From NCBI GenBank assembly GCA_963377175.1, contig CAUJNA010003316.1, positions 1,515,001-1,579,000 of the forward strand: a stretch of DNA of 64,000 nt. The letters run 5' to 3'. Position numbers and translations under genes: made by a program. The notes under the pieces were generated by a model. That model ran no database searches and was not told the DNA's origin. It saw nothing but the letters and a program-made list of their open reading frames with translations. Source of the DNA: Effrenium voratum (Eukaryota > Sar > Dinophyceae > Suessiales > Symbiodiniaceae). Numbering within the stretch: position 1 is the stretch's first letter; each line of letters opens with the position of its first letter. Below are positions 34,901-39,089 of this stretch, in pieces.

Positions 34901-36001
34901 TTTGGTGGTATCCTCATTGAACCTCAAAACGTTTGTCCAAAAACTCTACAAAGACTACGTCTACGCTGCCAGTTTCTCCCTGGGCGGAATTCAAAATCAC
35001 TCGCCCCTCCAAAAGCAAATACCAAAGTGCATGTTGTTCCTGGCTACTGGAGGCCTGGGCTCAACATGACAGAATGGCTTTCCTTGGATTCCTTTTGAAA
35101 CACCTAAACACCGTACCCGCATTGCGCCTTTGGGTGCTCTAAGGGTTCGAGACCCATAAGCCAAACAAAAGCGCCCGGTCGCTTTTCTGGCCTCACAAAA
35201 TTTGTTTTTTTTCTCTTGTGCGGCAGGTTGGGCCGGCCTATTCGGAAGGGGGATATGTCCTACCAGGCGCCGATCGTGGGACCTTTTGCAAGGCTCAAGC
35301 TTTGGGAAGTCGTCAGTCCTTCTACGAGCGCAAAAAACAAGTCACCAAGAGTGTCCTCCTGGCTGTGTCCTCCTGGCTGTGAGAGGGGTGAGAGGGGCTG
35401 GAGCAACCGGAAGACAAACAAAAACTCACTTCCATTTGCTTTAGAATATTTGTTCCCCCCTGTTGGTTTTAAAGGGAATCTATCAAATGGAAGCTCAGGG
35501 ACCTCTGATTGCTTGGACTTTTTCGCCAGGTGGGCCAGGTGGAAGGAGCTTGGGAGGCCATCCTGGCGTTTCCTTGGGAAGGACTGCCGGGGCTTTTTGG
35601 CTTCGCAGGATGTGGGCCCACTCACTCCACTTGGGGGGGTCAATTGGTCGAGAGGAGAAGTCAATTGGTCAAGGCCTCCTGGAAAGTTTTTGGTTTGACG
35701 TTATGAGCTCTGAGCACCAGGGCTCACCTGCCCAAAGCTGACCTTTTCACCTATTGGTTTCTCTGCCCGCCATTTTTCTTCAAGGTTCCTAAAGGTGATC
35801 ACCTTTGATGTTGTCAGATCCTGTGGGCGGGTGAGCGGGAGACTACGGTACTTACATGCTGTGAAGTCGGGTCTGAGCTCTTCGCTGATTAGACAGCTCC
35901 TAGGAGCGCAGATGAAGTTTACAGGCAAAGGTGCCAAGAAGAAGGAGGCAGAGCAGCAGGCTGCAACTCGCGCCGTGCAATATCTGTTTGAAAACAAATA
36001 G
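3226..36001 (+). CDS. multi-exon gene: tandem S1 domains plus C-terminal dsRBD
   Basis: Sixteen exons (3226-3291 and fifteen from 16962 to 36001) join with compatible phase. The last fifteen total 1515 bp, 504 codons plus TAG, with no internal stop. The protein has a first S1 C-terminal half, at least three further S1 folds with the typical G-x-V-x(6-8)-G-x-F/H-V-D-x-G signature (YPGIVTRQSSWGTHVDFGC, ACMVTTVSSSGIFLDVGS, EGRVVSVSHNAAFVDLGC), and a C-terminal dsRBD ending GKGAKKKEAEQQAATRAVQY. S1 folds and dsRBDs bind RNA, so a role in RNA processing, translation or an organellar ribosome is inferred. The exact ortholog is unknown. Nine of the fourteen donors after 16962 are GC, often CT|GCG. 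The 5' end, and any targeting peptide, lies before the chained exons. Introns carry many MITEs and one 12.6-kb transposon. Confidence 0.75.
3425..3432 (+). repeat. left target-site duplication TTAATAGG
   Basis: The eight bases TTAATAGG lie directly outside the left terminal inverted repeat and recur at 16048-16055 directly outside the right one, in the same orientation. Confidence 0.85.
3433..3458 (+). repeat. left terminal inverted repeat of the 12.6-kb transposon
   Basis: A 26-bp end beginning TTGGG and ending GGCCTGTGG, matched in reverse complement at 16023-16047 with one missing base and one C/T change. Confidence 0.85.
3480..3710. other. AT-rich subterminal region of the transposon
   Basis: Runs of TATTGTTTAAATTG-like and TTTGAAAC-like words with no coding frame. 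The right subterminal region at 15770-16020 has similar composition and similar words. Confidence 0.7.
3871..3886 (+). other. possible relic of the dinoflagellate spliced leader
   Basis: The string AGCCGCTTGGCTCAAG matches the 3' end of the known leader (AGCCATTTTGGCTCAAG), with ten exact terminal bases and a short gap. It lies 52 bp before the ATG at 3939. A ten-base match in 64 kb could still be chance. Confidence 0.3.
3939..4256 (+). CDS. possible first coding exon of the transposon
   Basis: This is an ATG-initiated frame of 105 codons. It starts MAAVLDFDSVLAILQGLGES and continues into a Gly/Arg-rich, basic stretch with a KKKKTRG run. The amphipathic N-terminus looks like real protein. 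A second frame over the same DNA is also open and acidic, so the true frame after about residue 25 is uncertain. The palindrome starts 20 bp after the stop, so the gene may have been interrupted here. No known domain was recognised. Confidence 0.35.
   Translation: MAAVLDFDSVLAILQGLGESEDAGGGLGPEHGRRRAGGGRRPARGRPGNARVGRFGRGLRQHIANKKKKTRGLKRRQALADWQAGAFNKSGRSRNQDFHMPVHSD
5030..6010. repeat. degenerate CTG/GTT trinucleotide tract, left arm
   Basis: Almost 1 kb of impure CTG, TTG and GTT triplets. This keeps several frames open on both strands (Leu/Ala/Val-rich on plus, Ser/Asn/Thr-rich on minus). No real protein is supported. Confidence 0.85.
6520..6835. repeat. CTGCAGCTGGCAGT minisatellite, left arm
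   Basis: A 14-bp unit CTGCAGCTGGCAGT repeats about a dozen times near 6660-6835, with looser copies upstream. The unit is itself partly palindromic (CAGCTG, CTGCAG). The mirror copy lies at 7045-7320. Confidence 0.9.
6836..7044. other. palindrome centre and spacer
   Basis: The two arms meet here. Both sides carry a TTTTGTGACCGTTCCGA-like block. The unique centre at about 6911-6971 is G/C-rich with GGGGTCCCGGGGGACCCC, a further small palindrome. Confidence 0.75.
7045..7320. repeat. CTGCAGCTGGCAGT minisatellite, right arm
   Basis: Reverse-complement counterpart (ACTGCCAGCTGCAG) of the left-arm minisatellite. Spacing has drifted and some units are shortened to CAGACTGC. Confidence 0.9.
7780..8815. 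repeat. CAG/CAA trinucleotide tract, right arm
   Basis: Mirror of 5030-6010. It includes a purer CAG run of about sixteen triplets at 7917-7965, longer than the corresponding run in the left arm. This points to independent slippage after the arms formed. Confidence 0.88.
9640..10020 (+). CDS. transposon coding region, frames mixed
   Basis: GC-rich DNA with protein-like stretches in different frames: WLLANPQLMKATCFFYGGFS near 9730-9780, then SNEERKKCAQELLSAPPCCC near 9930-9985. The frames do not join without introns or frameshifts. A Cys-rich segment (CCC) is visible. No family is recognised, and it may be a decayed transposase exon set. Confidence 0.3.
10070..10615 (+). CDS. transposon ORF segment, unknown protein
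   Basis: The frame is open for about 180 codons up to TGA at 10613. It includes FIERRFANFTQWTGKNPPSL, a C-x2-C (WCSACRS), and an Ala/Glu-rich helical tail. Composition and length support real coding. The 5' end is unclear, because the upstream in-frame part contains a stop at 10019. It could be part of a transposase or of an accessory DNA-binding protein. Confidence 0.45.
   Translation, partial: FSRVVLTSTFIERRFANFTQWTGKNPPSLPLLAAKHCTRSFTEATAAWRAKCGFKPGSKRPRPAWCSACRSNGYQVYVREKREATGSLSGAADSVEFLSQAAFRVESNAKAGLYGLKARTENARAQLLREAEVAARPVAAQGGPWELSFLPEAGDQTWPLALDFLTKGLAEHGGFRAEAAA
10896..11025 (+). CDS. transposon exon candidate
   Basis: The frame contains MEEGSCLFAVCPPGGCFADF followed by TDAERAHAQVIHTGLSVIVRRR. 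Limits are approximate. No domain is recognised. A possible zinc-binding C-x6-C spacing may be incidental. Confidence 0.35.
11132..11386 (+). CDS. transposon exon candidate
   Basis: The frame after a GTCCTAG reads FRTHVANMDMIFLELCADVT and later AGSVRHWNDLALVHHLVKAH, up to TGA. The pattern of charged and aliphatic residues is strongly protein-like. Function is unknown. It continues in another frame at 11387. Confidence 0.45.
   Translation: MFAAVLAFRTHVANMDMIFLELCADVTRKRAPPYDRKLQAHDLRAGSVRHWNDLALVHHLVKAHQDWSVSQLILATLLCGYIPR
11387..11720 (+). CDS. transposon ORF segment with acidic low-complexity tail
   Basis: The frame reads SLQAFDTDQLLAEAAQIKQE, then a Gly/Arg-rich basic stretch, then an acidic run (EEDGDADGDDELADDEQDDH). 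The earlier part looks like a helical domain and the rest like a disordered linker. The frame then becomes Pro/Thr-rich. Confidence 0.4.
12040..12134 (+). CDS. transposon exon candidate with GT donor
   Basis: The frame reads GLSEEELDRIVVDLQPGAAF then LAKCK, ending at a possible donor AAG|TATA or CAA|GTATATT near 12142. It is followed by the AT-rich stretch 12210-12560, which would be an intron. Confidence 0.4.
12210..12560. other. AT-rich noncoding stretch
   Basis: No coding frame. It contains a 21-bp minisatellite (listed separately) and A/T runs. It is probably an intron or spacer inside the transposon. Confidence 0.6.
12301..12441. repeat. 21-bp minisatellite containing GGGTTTA
   Basis: About seven copies of GGGTTTAGTTAGAGAAACTA(A). 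The unit is exactly three heptamers long and begins with the telomere-type heptamer GGGTTTA. TTAGTT...AACTAA inside it makes an imperfect hairpin. Confidence 0.9.
12955..14433 (+). CDS. 492-codon transposon ORF with Cys-rich N-terminal module
   Basis: ATG at 12955. Residues about 45-120 carry clustered cysteines (CSCSPCNC, later CLLCRNLF) with conserved-looking Trp/Lys residues (FDSWGGKRPWAKY), suggesting a zinc-binding module. Residues about 120-240 are charged and helical. From about 13700 the reading frame looks wrong. The protein-like continuation (AEEALASKKKAVASVFNDAQ) is in another frame to about 13970, then returns as a Lys/Ala/Gly-rich linker, and after 14400 shifts again (LQKKIEESPNKHGLLEESKQ) to a stop at 14731. 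This suggests frameshift decay or unrecognised introns. It may be a transposase or capsid-like accessory protein. No catalytic residues are identified. Confidence 0.5.
   Translation: MPPSVSVRSATSYGDRDDDLGSELFADAESLQARQSVRSGRGKQRSLSFSLSKPCSCSPCNCQQHGAFPLLEATPFDSWGGKRPWAKYRSGVHNKQGEEFSVPEGRVCLLCRNLFKMLGMDYTHGSHKRYADKIKSKAVDHQDFLAKLDRWIKTRNSSPGQSRLDLSHKQGVQKAKQQLKSQRSSGVTFEAPDMVSVSQEHWDEKEYGQLDEAKLEEQVFWKDSAGGLRPERQEGSLYKVNHFETQSHVQETLEHDGEHSLQRRPWPAKRRPWRPCSTTHKTRGAQAQQLRKDRRLLTWTPSWQLLLAKPAKAAPQEWQTRLARAQQKKLPAALEEAKSEPSSDSDVAVAARLGVGRKAAKGKAKPKASATTQGKVPPAKSSGGGLGKGTPADKGPATTAAGAGSEGKAKPENAKAAKADDDAGAGALTHAPVLLDGRGLRLKGAVTKQLDDIRRRLEPPLRFDQDLSDRGQRPREVFDFFEEPLKPAPEED
14400..14731 (+). CDS. 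C-terminal continuation of the Cys-rich transposon ORF
   Basis: Open in a different frame from the preceding ORF. It contains TTLASAALSLSSELSSGAPK and RVWLKLLEVKCAEFMLFRNI, mostly helical, and ends at TGA 14729-14731. Best read as the true C-terminus of the protein begun at 12955. Confidence 0.45.
14950..15225 (+). CDS. transposon exon with methyltransferase-like C-terminal motif
   Basis: The frame ends with PSECLMQDLAGNAMALPVLL, then ALTQCAFTAVSWRQTG and TGA. AGNAMALPV followed by a hydrophobic helix resembles the late conserved segment of C5-DNA methyltransferases (the Gly-Asn motif plus helix). The N-terminal catalytic motifs are not seen next to it, so this is a weak inference. Confidence 0.35.
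15442..15545 (+). CDS. last transposon exon
   Basis: The frame follows a TGCCGCAG acceptor: DIESTLGAVDLLAQPQPAAP and on to a basic end KRARTSGD before TGA. It appears to be the spliced C-terminus of the gene whose previous exon is at 14950-15225, with an AT-richer intron between. Confidence 0.45.
16023..16047 (-). repeat. right terminal inverted repeat of the 12.6-kb transposon
   Basis: In reverse complement it reads TTGGGTGTTTTTAAGAGG then CCTGTGG and pairs with 3433-3458. Confidence 0.85.
16048..16055 (+). repeat. right target-site duplication TTAATAGG
   Basis: Exact direct repeat of 3425-3432. Confidence 0.85.
16962..17112 (+). CDS. S1 gene exon: end of one S1 and start of the next
   Basis: AG acceptor at 16960-16961. 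ELTVYAVRHWGRKRRLFFAR closes one S1 fold, then SVAEVVADGQTPYWATVVSG opens the next. A GC donor at 17113 leaves phase 1, which fits the exon at 17585. Confidence 0.7.
17585..17690 (+). CDS. S1 gene exon: S1 core
   Basis: AG acceptor ends at 17584. DFFELDIGCADLAKLPLSDP matches the S1 core (F-x-L-D-I-G), then AGRELLAGDKL. GC donor at 17691, context CT|GCGCC as in the previous exon. Starts with two bases and ends with two bases. Confidence 0.7.
18506..18624 (+). CDS. S1 gene exon: S1 C-terminal strand and linker
   Basis: CCAG acceptor. QVFVQMKQEFNGVMVVSSER gives the final S1 strands (GDKL-QVFVQ across the junction), then RKTPRTKASALLTDGTPYP. GC donor at 18625, phase 1. Confidence 0.7.
18650..19600. 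other. intron sequence, nothing recognised
   Basis: A G-rich stretch at 18635-18662 and unique sequence with no convincing exon or repeat. Confidence 0.5.
19660..20110. repeat. degenerate AGCACCCCAAAC repeat
   Basis: Short C/A-rich words such as AGCACCCCAAAC and CACCAGCACC recur irregularly. A longer module, CCTACCGTCAAGATGCAAA, occurs near 19786 and 19955 with variants near 19705 and 19840. No coding evidence. Confidence 0.7.
20203..20345. repeat. poly-C/C-rich tract
   Basis: Several uninterrupted runs of 8 to 13 C, ending in CCCCGACCCC-type words. The complementary strand could form G-quadruplexes. Confidence 0.8.
20395..20655. repeat. interstitial telomere-like CCCTAAA array
   Basis: CCCTAAAC with spacers ACC, AAAC, CGTA and similar repeats about twenty times. 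It corresponds to the TTTAGGG telomere type reported for dinoflagellates. The units are imperfect and flanked by unique intron sequence, so it is an internal relic and not a chromosome end. Confidence 0.85.
21346..21393 (+). CDS. S1 gene exon: S1 N-terminal half
   Basis: TCGCAG acceptor. With the preceding G it reads GIVTRQSSWGTHVDFG, a clear S1 signature. GC donor (GCT|GCGAA) at 21394, phase 1, matching the exon at 21805. Confidence 0.7.
21408..21482. repeat. G-rich tract
   Basis: Runs of 5-9 G separated by CT, CTGGGA and similar, directly after an exon. It is a strong G-quadruplex candidate on the sense strand of the transcript. Confidence 0.8.
21805..21864 (+). CDS. S1 gene exon
   Basis: CTTAG acceptor. 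GAAKQLTSEEFKELSLWVS follows the S1 core FGC. GC donor at 21865 in phase 1; an alternative GT donor lies at 21873. Phase with both neighbours is consistent. Confidence 0.55.
22245..22360 (+). mobile_element. MITE family 1 (CTAGGTCC), copy a
   Basis: Starts CTAGGTCCCCCAGTAG and ends CTACTGGAGGACCTAG, inverted ends over about 14 bp. The inside has GGTACCCTTATTCTAACCTC and a TTTTTTGGGGGA run. It ends 43 bp before the exon at 22404. Confidence 0.85.
22404..22484 (+). CDS. S1 gene exon (less certain)
   Basis: CTTCAG acceptor. LLLAGREAALTADTDKGKAA then ETQQGG. A GT donor at 22485 leaves phase 1, fitting the exon at 23920. No S1 signature of its own. Confidence 0.5.
22490..22640. repeat. GGTCTGAGGGTTTGA and GGGA microsatellites
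   Basis: GAGGGTYTGA units at 22490-22550 pass into (GGGA)n with GAGA at 22556-22640. Confidence 0.9.
22953..23066. mobile_element. MITE family 4 (AATTGGTGGTTTGG), copy a
   Basis: Starts TAATTGGTGGTTTGGAG and ends CTCCAAACCACCAATTA with inner GGTTTGGCG/CGCCAAACC pairing. A related copy lies at 58615-58740. Confidence 0.8.
23268..23382 (+). mobile_element. MITE family 1, copy b
   Basis: Starts CTAGGTCTCCCAGTA and contains the GGTACCCTTATTCTATCCTC core. The end is degenerate and abuts a family-2 element. Confidence 0.8.
23381..23515. mobile_element. MITE family 2 (TACTGTGGATGG), copy a
   Basis: The right end CGCAACCATCCACAGTA pairs with the left TACTGTGGATGG. The inside has GGTGGTGCGAATTGGATTTC, the reverse complement of which appears at the left end of other copies. 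Confidence 0.8.
23517..23606 (+). mobile_element. MITE family 1, copy c (shortened)
   Basis: GGCCCAGTAGTGCCCTTTGA at the start and CTGGAGGACCTA at the end, about 25 bp shorter than other copies. Confidence 0.7.
23920..24003 (+). CDS. S1 gene exon
   Basis: CAG acceptor. SDPQALLRAVPELAELPVGA then AVTTYEP. A GC donor at 24004 in phase 1 joins to CDKGKVCLGLEP in the next exon, giving an S1-like C-terminal half. Confidence 0.65.
24010..25147. other. intron, nothing recognised apart from a poly-C run
   Basis: A CTACCCAGCAAGTGATTCGT-type word occurs twice near 24045-24145, and a C run at 24224. No convincing exon. Confidence 0.45.
25148..25251. mobile_element. MITE family 3 (TAGGTGGCCTTT), copy a
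   Basis: Starts TAGGTGGCCTTTG and ends AAAAGGCCACCTA, with inner AAAAATAGATGGGTTCC and its near-complement. It shares its terminal TA with the next element. Confidence 0.85.
25250..25389. mobile_element. MITE family 2, copy b
   Basis: Starts TACTGTGGATG and ends CATCCACAGTA. Long inner arms AATCCAATTCGCACCACC pair with GGTGGTGCGAATTGGATT. Confidence 0.9.
25413..25547 (+). CDS. S1 gene exon
   Basis: GTCAG acceptor. DKGKVCLGLEPRPQPAIPLA, then VTPLTGGEQITEIQYPTA opens the next S1. GC donor at 25548 (GT|GCATT), phase 1. Confidence 0.65.
25600..27260. other. intron, no clear exon
   Basis: Unique sequence with local inverted patches (for example near 26450-26560 with a C run) and no frame with splice-flanked protein-like content. 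Confidence 0.45.
27266..27370. mobile_element. MITE family 3-like element, diverged
   Basis: Starts TAGGTGTCCTTTTTGG and ends AACAAGGACACCTA. A further partial end (ATCTATTTTCCCC...GGGACACTTA) follows to about 27424. Confidence 0.6.
27472..27568 (+). CDS. S1 gene exon: S1 N-terminal half
   Basis: AG acceptor at 27470-27471. MVTTVSSSGIFLDVGSDAIG then RLNPEQLSESE is the clearest S1 core in the gene. GC donor at 27569 leaves phase 2, matching 29006. Confidence 0.75.
27637..27769 (+). mobile_element. MITE family 1, copy d
   Basis: Starts CTAGGTCCCCCAG and ends CTGGAGGACCCA. It lies 69 bp after the proposed donor of the S1 exon. Confidence 0.8.
27780..28990. other. intron, nothing recognised
   Basis: No repeat family or splice-flanked exon was recognised. 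Confidence 0.45.
29006..29121 (+). CDS. S1 gene exon: S1 C-terminal half
   Basis: CCCAG acceptor. REAQALRSGEVAQVFARRRS then LGKGIMALGLRPDAVPRL completes the S1 fold begun at 27472. A GT donor at 29122 in phase 1 fits 30528. Confidence 0.7.
29150..30400. other. intron, only a short MITE-like remnant
   Basis: A T/G-rich run at 29148-29190 and a family-2-like remnant near 29250-29310 (GTGGTGCGAAATGG...GGATTTCGTCCATCCA). Confidence 0.5.
30402..30527 (-). mobile_element. MITE family 1, copy e, abutting an exon
   Basis: Inverted orientation: TCCTCCAGATTTGAGAG at the left, GGGGACCTAG at the right. Its last two bases, AG at 30526-30527, are the proposed acceptor of the next exon. Confidence 0.85.
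30528..30647 (+). CDS. S1 gene exon: S1 N-terminal half
   Basis: Begins directly after a MITE end (CCTAG). FVRESASKRQEVERGGRVHE then GRVVSVSHNAAFVDLG is a strong S1 core. GT donor at 30648, phase 1. Confidence 0.75.
30684..30794. mobile_element. MITE family 2, copy c
   Basis: Starts TACTGTGGATGGTTGCG and ends CTCAGGTGCACAGTA. The right arm is shortened compared with copies a and b. Confidence 0.8.
31147..31284 (+). CDS. S1 gene exon: S1 C-terminal half
   Basis: CCCAG acceptor (an earlier one, TTTTTTTTCAG, lies at 31132). VVSGLLPELVAPELPAKSAP, then EGDKVLVRAFAVTGSLFEVM. A GT donor at 31285 in phase 1 fits 31955. Confidence 0.75.
31300..31950. other. intron, nothing recognised
   Basis: No repeat family or splice-flanked frame noted. 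Confidence 0.45.
31955..32025 (+). CDS. S1 gene exon: acidic linker
   Basis: CTCAG acceptor. VERLDDDEKFQLSLLQMIGG then EVS. GC donor (TCT|GCGC) at 32026, phase 0. It links the last S1 to the dsRBD. Confidence 0.65.
32300..33119 (+). CDS. intronic GC-rich coding fragment, mobile-element-like
   Basis: This is a GC-rich block inside an intron. It has protein-like stretches in two frames: LVLRALGSLPFAALGALDAL near 32395-32455, and FTEADLSPEGTAHLCERAEE, then VQHLLKQQHAVFLGLQASVA from about 32660 to the stop at 33119. Codon use differs from the S1 gene exons. The words TDPVEG and a Leu/Ala-rich N-terminus recall the first ORF of the retrotransposon at 47.3 kb, but the match is short. Probably a gag-like fragment of another element, frameshifted near 32520. 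Confidence 0.35.
33130..33790. other. noncoding 3' part of the intronic fragment, possibly structured
   Basis: GC-rich with many short self-complementary words (GAACCTCGATTCTCGAGGAGG, CCGGTCGGTCC, CGCGAAGG). A duplicated module, GGAAATGGATGGGCTCGCG and GGAAATGAATGGGCTCACG, lies at 33690 and 33741, each followed by CCCACGTCC or TTCCACGTCC. No frame is supported. Confidence 0.4.
34203..34293 (+). CDS. S1 gene exon: dsRBD first helix and strand
   Basis: GGGCAG acceptor. VENSKHSLQQLIQQRLEGSH then LDTLDVAFPG is the N-terminal half of a dsRBD (asparagine/lysine start, first helix, first strand). Consensus donor GTAAGA at 34294, phase 1. Confidence 0.8.
34350..35800. other. last intron, nothing recognised
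   Basis: Unique sequence; no repeat family or exon noted. Confidence 0.45.
35904..36001 (+). CDS. last S1 gene exon: dsRBD C-terminal helix and stop
   Basis: CCTAG acceptor in the phase required by the previous exon. AQMKFTGKGAKKKEAEQQAA then TRAVQYLFENK and TAG. The GKGAKKKEAEQQAA segment is the diagnostic RNA-contacting loop and helix of a dsRBD. Confidence 0.85.
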
Positions 36002-37000
36002 TTAGTTTGTCAGATCGATATTGTTTGTACACCGACCATATTATACATATGTATCCAGATTGAAAAAAATGGAGCTGGATGTGGAGATTGCTATAGATAT
36101 AGTATTTTAGTTTATTGTTTATTTTTATTCATATATATATATATGAAAATTGTAATAGGTTATTTGGGCATGGAAATATAAATTGATATATAATTGAAAA
36201 TATGAATAATAATTGTTTGTTGATATAATGTATTTAGGTATATATAATTGTATTGAATGATATATTATTATTATATTTATATAATTAGGTTTGAATTGAG
36301 GGAATTTTGGGGGGTTGAATTAATTGTAGAAGAAATATATTTTTATTTTTAAATACTTGATTGAAAATTATAATAATTAATTTTATGAATTGATTATTTT
36401 ATTATTTTTCTTAATTATATTATATATATTTGTATATAAAAACATAAAATATAATAATAATATTGAGAAATTATAAAAATATTAGAAAATTATTAATTTA
36501 ATTTGAAATTACATATTAATGTATTATTGATATTTTGACAATAATATATATATTTTCTAAATATTATTATTTATTAAATTTAATATATAAAATTATATAA
36601 TATTAATATATTTTATTTTTATAAAATTTATTAGTTTTTTGGGAATGGTTTTGGATTATTAATAATGAATATAAAGATACGAACTAAATAATTTTGTTTT
36701 TTTTATATTTAAATTATTTGAATTTATATTTTGGGGGATAATTTTATGGATTTTGAAATAAAATGATTTTACAATTATTTGTATTATGATTTATTAGTCT
36801 AAGCAAAATAAGAAAATTAAATAGGTGTATGTATTACGATGATTAGCATGGCTATTATAACATTATTTTTATATTTTGTTTATTTCGCTTCTTCGTTATT
36901 ATTTCTTGTAACACCCCCTCCTAATTAACCTCCTCCTAACAAAAACCATTCCCAACCTCTGACCCTTACCCAAACCCCCTACCTCGCAGACAAATATCTA
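36002..37000. other. extremely AT-rich intergenic DNA
   Basis: Roughly nine tenths A+T by eye, with ATATATAT runs and TTATTATT words, starting right after the stop codon of the S1 gene. No coding frame. A C/T-rich patch (CCCCCTCCTAATTAACCTCC) follows at 36912-37050. Confidence 0.85.
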
Positions 37001-37233
37001 GCCTACAGCAACCCCCTCTCCTCCGTCTGCCCTTCCTACTAACCTTCTGTTTGTATTTTCTTCCTTCCTTTTTTCGCTCCAAGAGTGTTATAGGGAACAC
37101 TAACGGTTATTTTTTGAGGGGGAGTACTAACATACTAACACATTTTTTTTTTTTAATTTTTAAGGAGTCCCGGGGAGGTTTGGGGGCAAATAATTTGAAT
37201 TTCGCGGTCTAAACGAAAAATAATTTTGAAAAA

Positions 37234-37690
37234 CCGGCCCGCCGGGGTGCTTTTTGTTGTGCTCCAATTGGAATTTTGTGGTGGTCCTTTATGTTTTTTT
37301 TGTGGGTTCTATGGTTTCTTTTTTAATGTTCCCGCTGATGGTTTCTCATGACGAAAAGTAATAGCGGAGTCCGGGCTTGTGGCAATTGGGGTTTTGTGGC
37401 GATCCCTTGTGTTTTTCTTATGGGTTCCATGGTGTTTTTTTTTTTTTTTTTTATGTTCCCGCTGGTGGTTTCCCGTGATGAAAAGTAGTAACGGAGTCCA
37501 GGCGGGTGGTAATTGGGGTTTTGTGGAGTTTTTTTTGGGTTCCCGATTATTGTTTTTTGCGTGTTTCTTATGGGTTTCGTAGTGTTTTTTTTTGTGGTCC
37601 CGCTGGTGTTTTCCCGTGATGAAAAGTAGTTGCGGGGTCCCTTTGGAGGGTTATTGGGGTTTTGCAGTGTTTTTTTTTGTTTTTTCCCCA
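37234..37690. repeat. degenerate tandem repeat of about 130 bp
   Basis: GTTCCCGCTGRTGGTTTC and GAAAAGTAGTAACGGAGTCC recur near 37330/37353, 37456/37480 and 37598/37620, with spacings of about 127 and 140 bp. Each is followed by AATTGGGGTTTTGTGG and T runs. Confidence 0.75.
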
Positions 37691-37734
37691 ACAATTAAAA
37701 GCTTTGGGGTCTCAGCCCAGATAGGGTTCGGGGT

Positions 37735-38380
37735 AGTCCGGGACGGCCCTAAAACAAGGTTCCACGAGGATTCCAGCAGGGTTTCACCAGGGTTCCACCA
37801 GGTTCTGCGAGGGCTGCGGGGTGGTCCGGGGTGGTTTGAGGTAAGGTTCCACGAGGGTTCCCACCAGAGTTAGGGTTCCATCAAACCAGGGTTCCATCAG
37901 GGTTCCACCAGGGTTCCACCAAGTTCTGCGAGGGCTATGGGGTGGTCCGGGGTGGTTTGAGGTAAGATTCCCCGAGGGTTACACCAGGGTCCCACCAGGT
38001 TCTGCAAGGGCTATGGGGTGGTCCTAAGGTAAGATTCTACGAGGATTCCACCAGGTTTTGCAAGGGCTACGGGGTGGTCCGGGGTGGTTTGAGATAAGGT
38101 TCCATGAAGGTTCCACCACAATTTCACCAGGTTCTGCAAGGACTATGGAGCTGTCCGGGGTAGTTTAAAATAAAATTTCACCAGGATTCCACCCGGGTTC
38201 CACCCGGGTTCCATCAGATTTTCACAGGTTCTATAAGGGCTGCGGGGTGGAGCAAGGTTTTGCAAGGTTTGGTTCCATAAGGGCTTTGAGGTTTCATAAC
38301 GTTCCATAGAGTTCCATAAGGATTTATAACAGTTCCACAAGCTCCACAAGGTTCCACAAGACATTTTCTACGGGGAAGTA
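37735..38380. repeat. GGTTCCACCAGG short-word repeat region
   Basis: AGGGTTCCACCAGGGTTCC, AGGTTCTGCRAGGGCT and GGGGTGGTCCGGGGTGGTTT recur many times at irregular spacing, with a higher-order unit of roughly 120 bp. Confidence 0.8.
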
Positions 38381-38784
38381 ATATGTCACCGGAGCAGCAA
38401 ATTGAGGGTGCAGAAAATCGTTTTGTTCATGGGCGGAACATTAAGCAAAACCAAAGTCAATGGTTTTCAGCACACGTTCACTGTTTTGTGGCAAATCAAA
38501 TCATGCTGCTACGAGACTCACTATGCAGCAGAATAAATGTATTACTTAGTGGGCTTTGGGTTCCAAGAGTTCCATAAGGTTACGAGGACTATGGGGTAAG
38601 GTTCCAAAAGCACTCCACGAAGTTTCTAATTATCAGGTTCTGCAAGAGCTATAGGGCAGTCCTGGGGAAAGGTTCCAACACACTAAGTTGGACGAGCGCT
38701 TTATGAAGACGGTTTGCGAGGTTTACGGGGCCCAGGTCGGGGATTGCACCGTCGATTCCCGATCGGGGCCTAGCTCAGTTGGGC

Positions 38785-38835
38785 CCCATCAACTATACCA
38801 AGTTGCCTTCGCCTAGCTTTGCTAGGTATAGTTGT
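38785..38835. other. stem-loop AACTATACC...GGTATAGTT
   Basis: Outer arms AACTATACC and GGTATAGTT enclose an inner hairpin CCTAGC-TTT-GCTAGG. It lies just before the GGGCCCGATC array. Confidence 0.65.
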
Positions 38836-38914
38836 AAGGCCATATGTTAATGAAAATCGGCGTTGAACTATAATATAATTAGCTGGGGCTGGTGGGATTA
38901 CACCGTTCGGACCC

Positions 38915-39075
38915 GCTCGGGCCCCGATTGCACCGTCGGGCCCCGATCGGCCCCAAGATCGGGGTCCGATTGCGCCGTCGGGGCCCGATCGGGCCCGGGA
39001 TCGGGGCCCGATTGTGCCGTCGGGCCCCGATCGGGGCCCCATTGCGCCATTGGGCCCCAATCAGGGCGCGATTGC
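38915..39075. repeat. palindromic GGGCCCGATCGGGGCCC array
   Basis: Units of CGATTGCRCCGTCGGGCCCC alternate with GATCGGGGCC, giving dense overlapping GGGCCC and CGATCG palindromes over 160 bp in otherwise AT-rich DNA. One looser unit lies at 38720-38780. Confidence 0.8.
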
Positions 39076-39089
39076 GCTGTTATTCTTTG

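Noticed and set aside
35143..35162. tRNA T-arm-like string GGGTTCGAGACCC
   Set aside because: No matching A box, anticodon arm or acceptor stem upstream.
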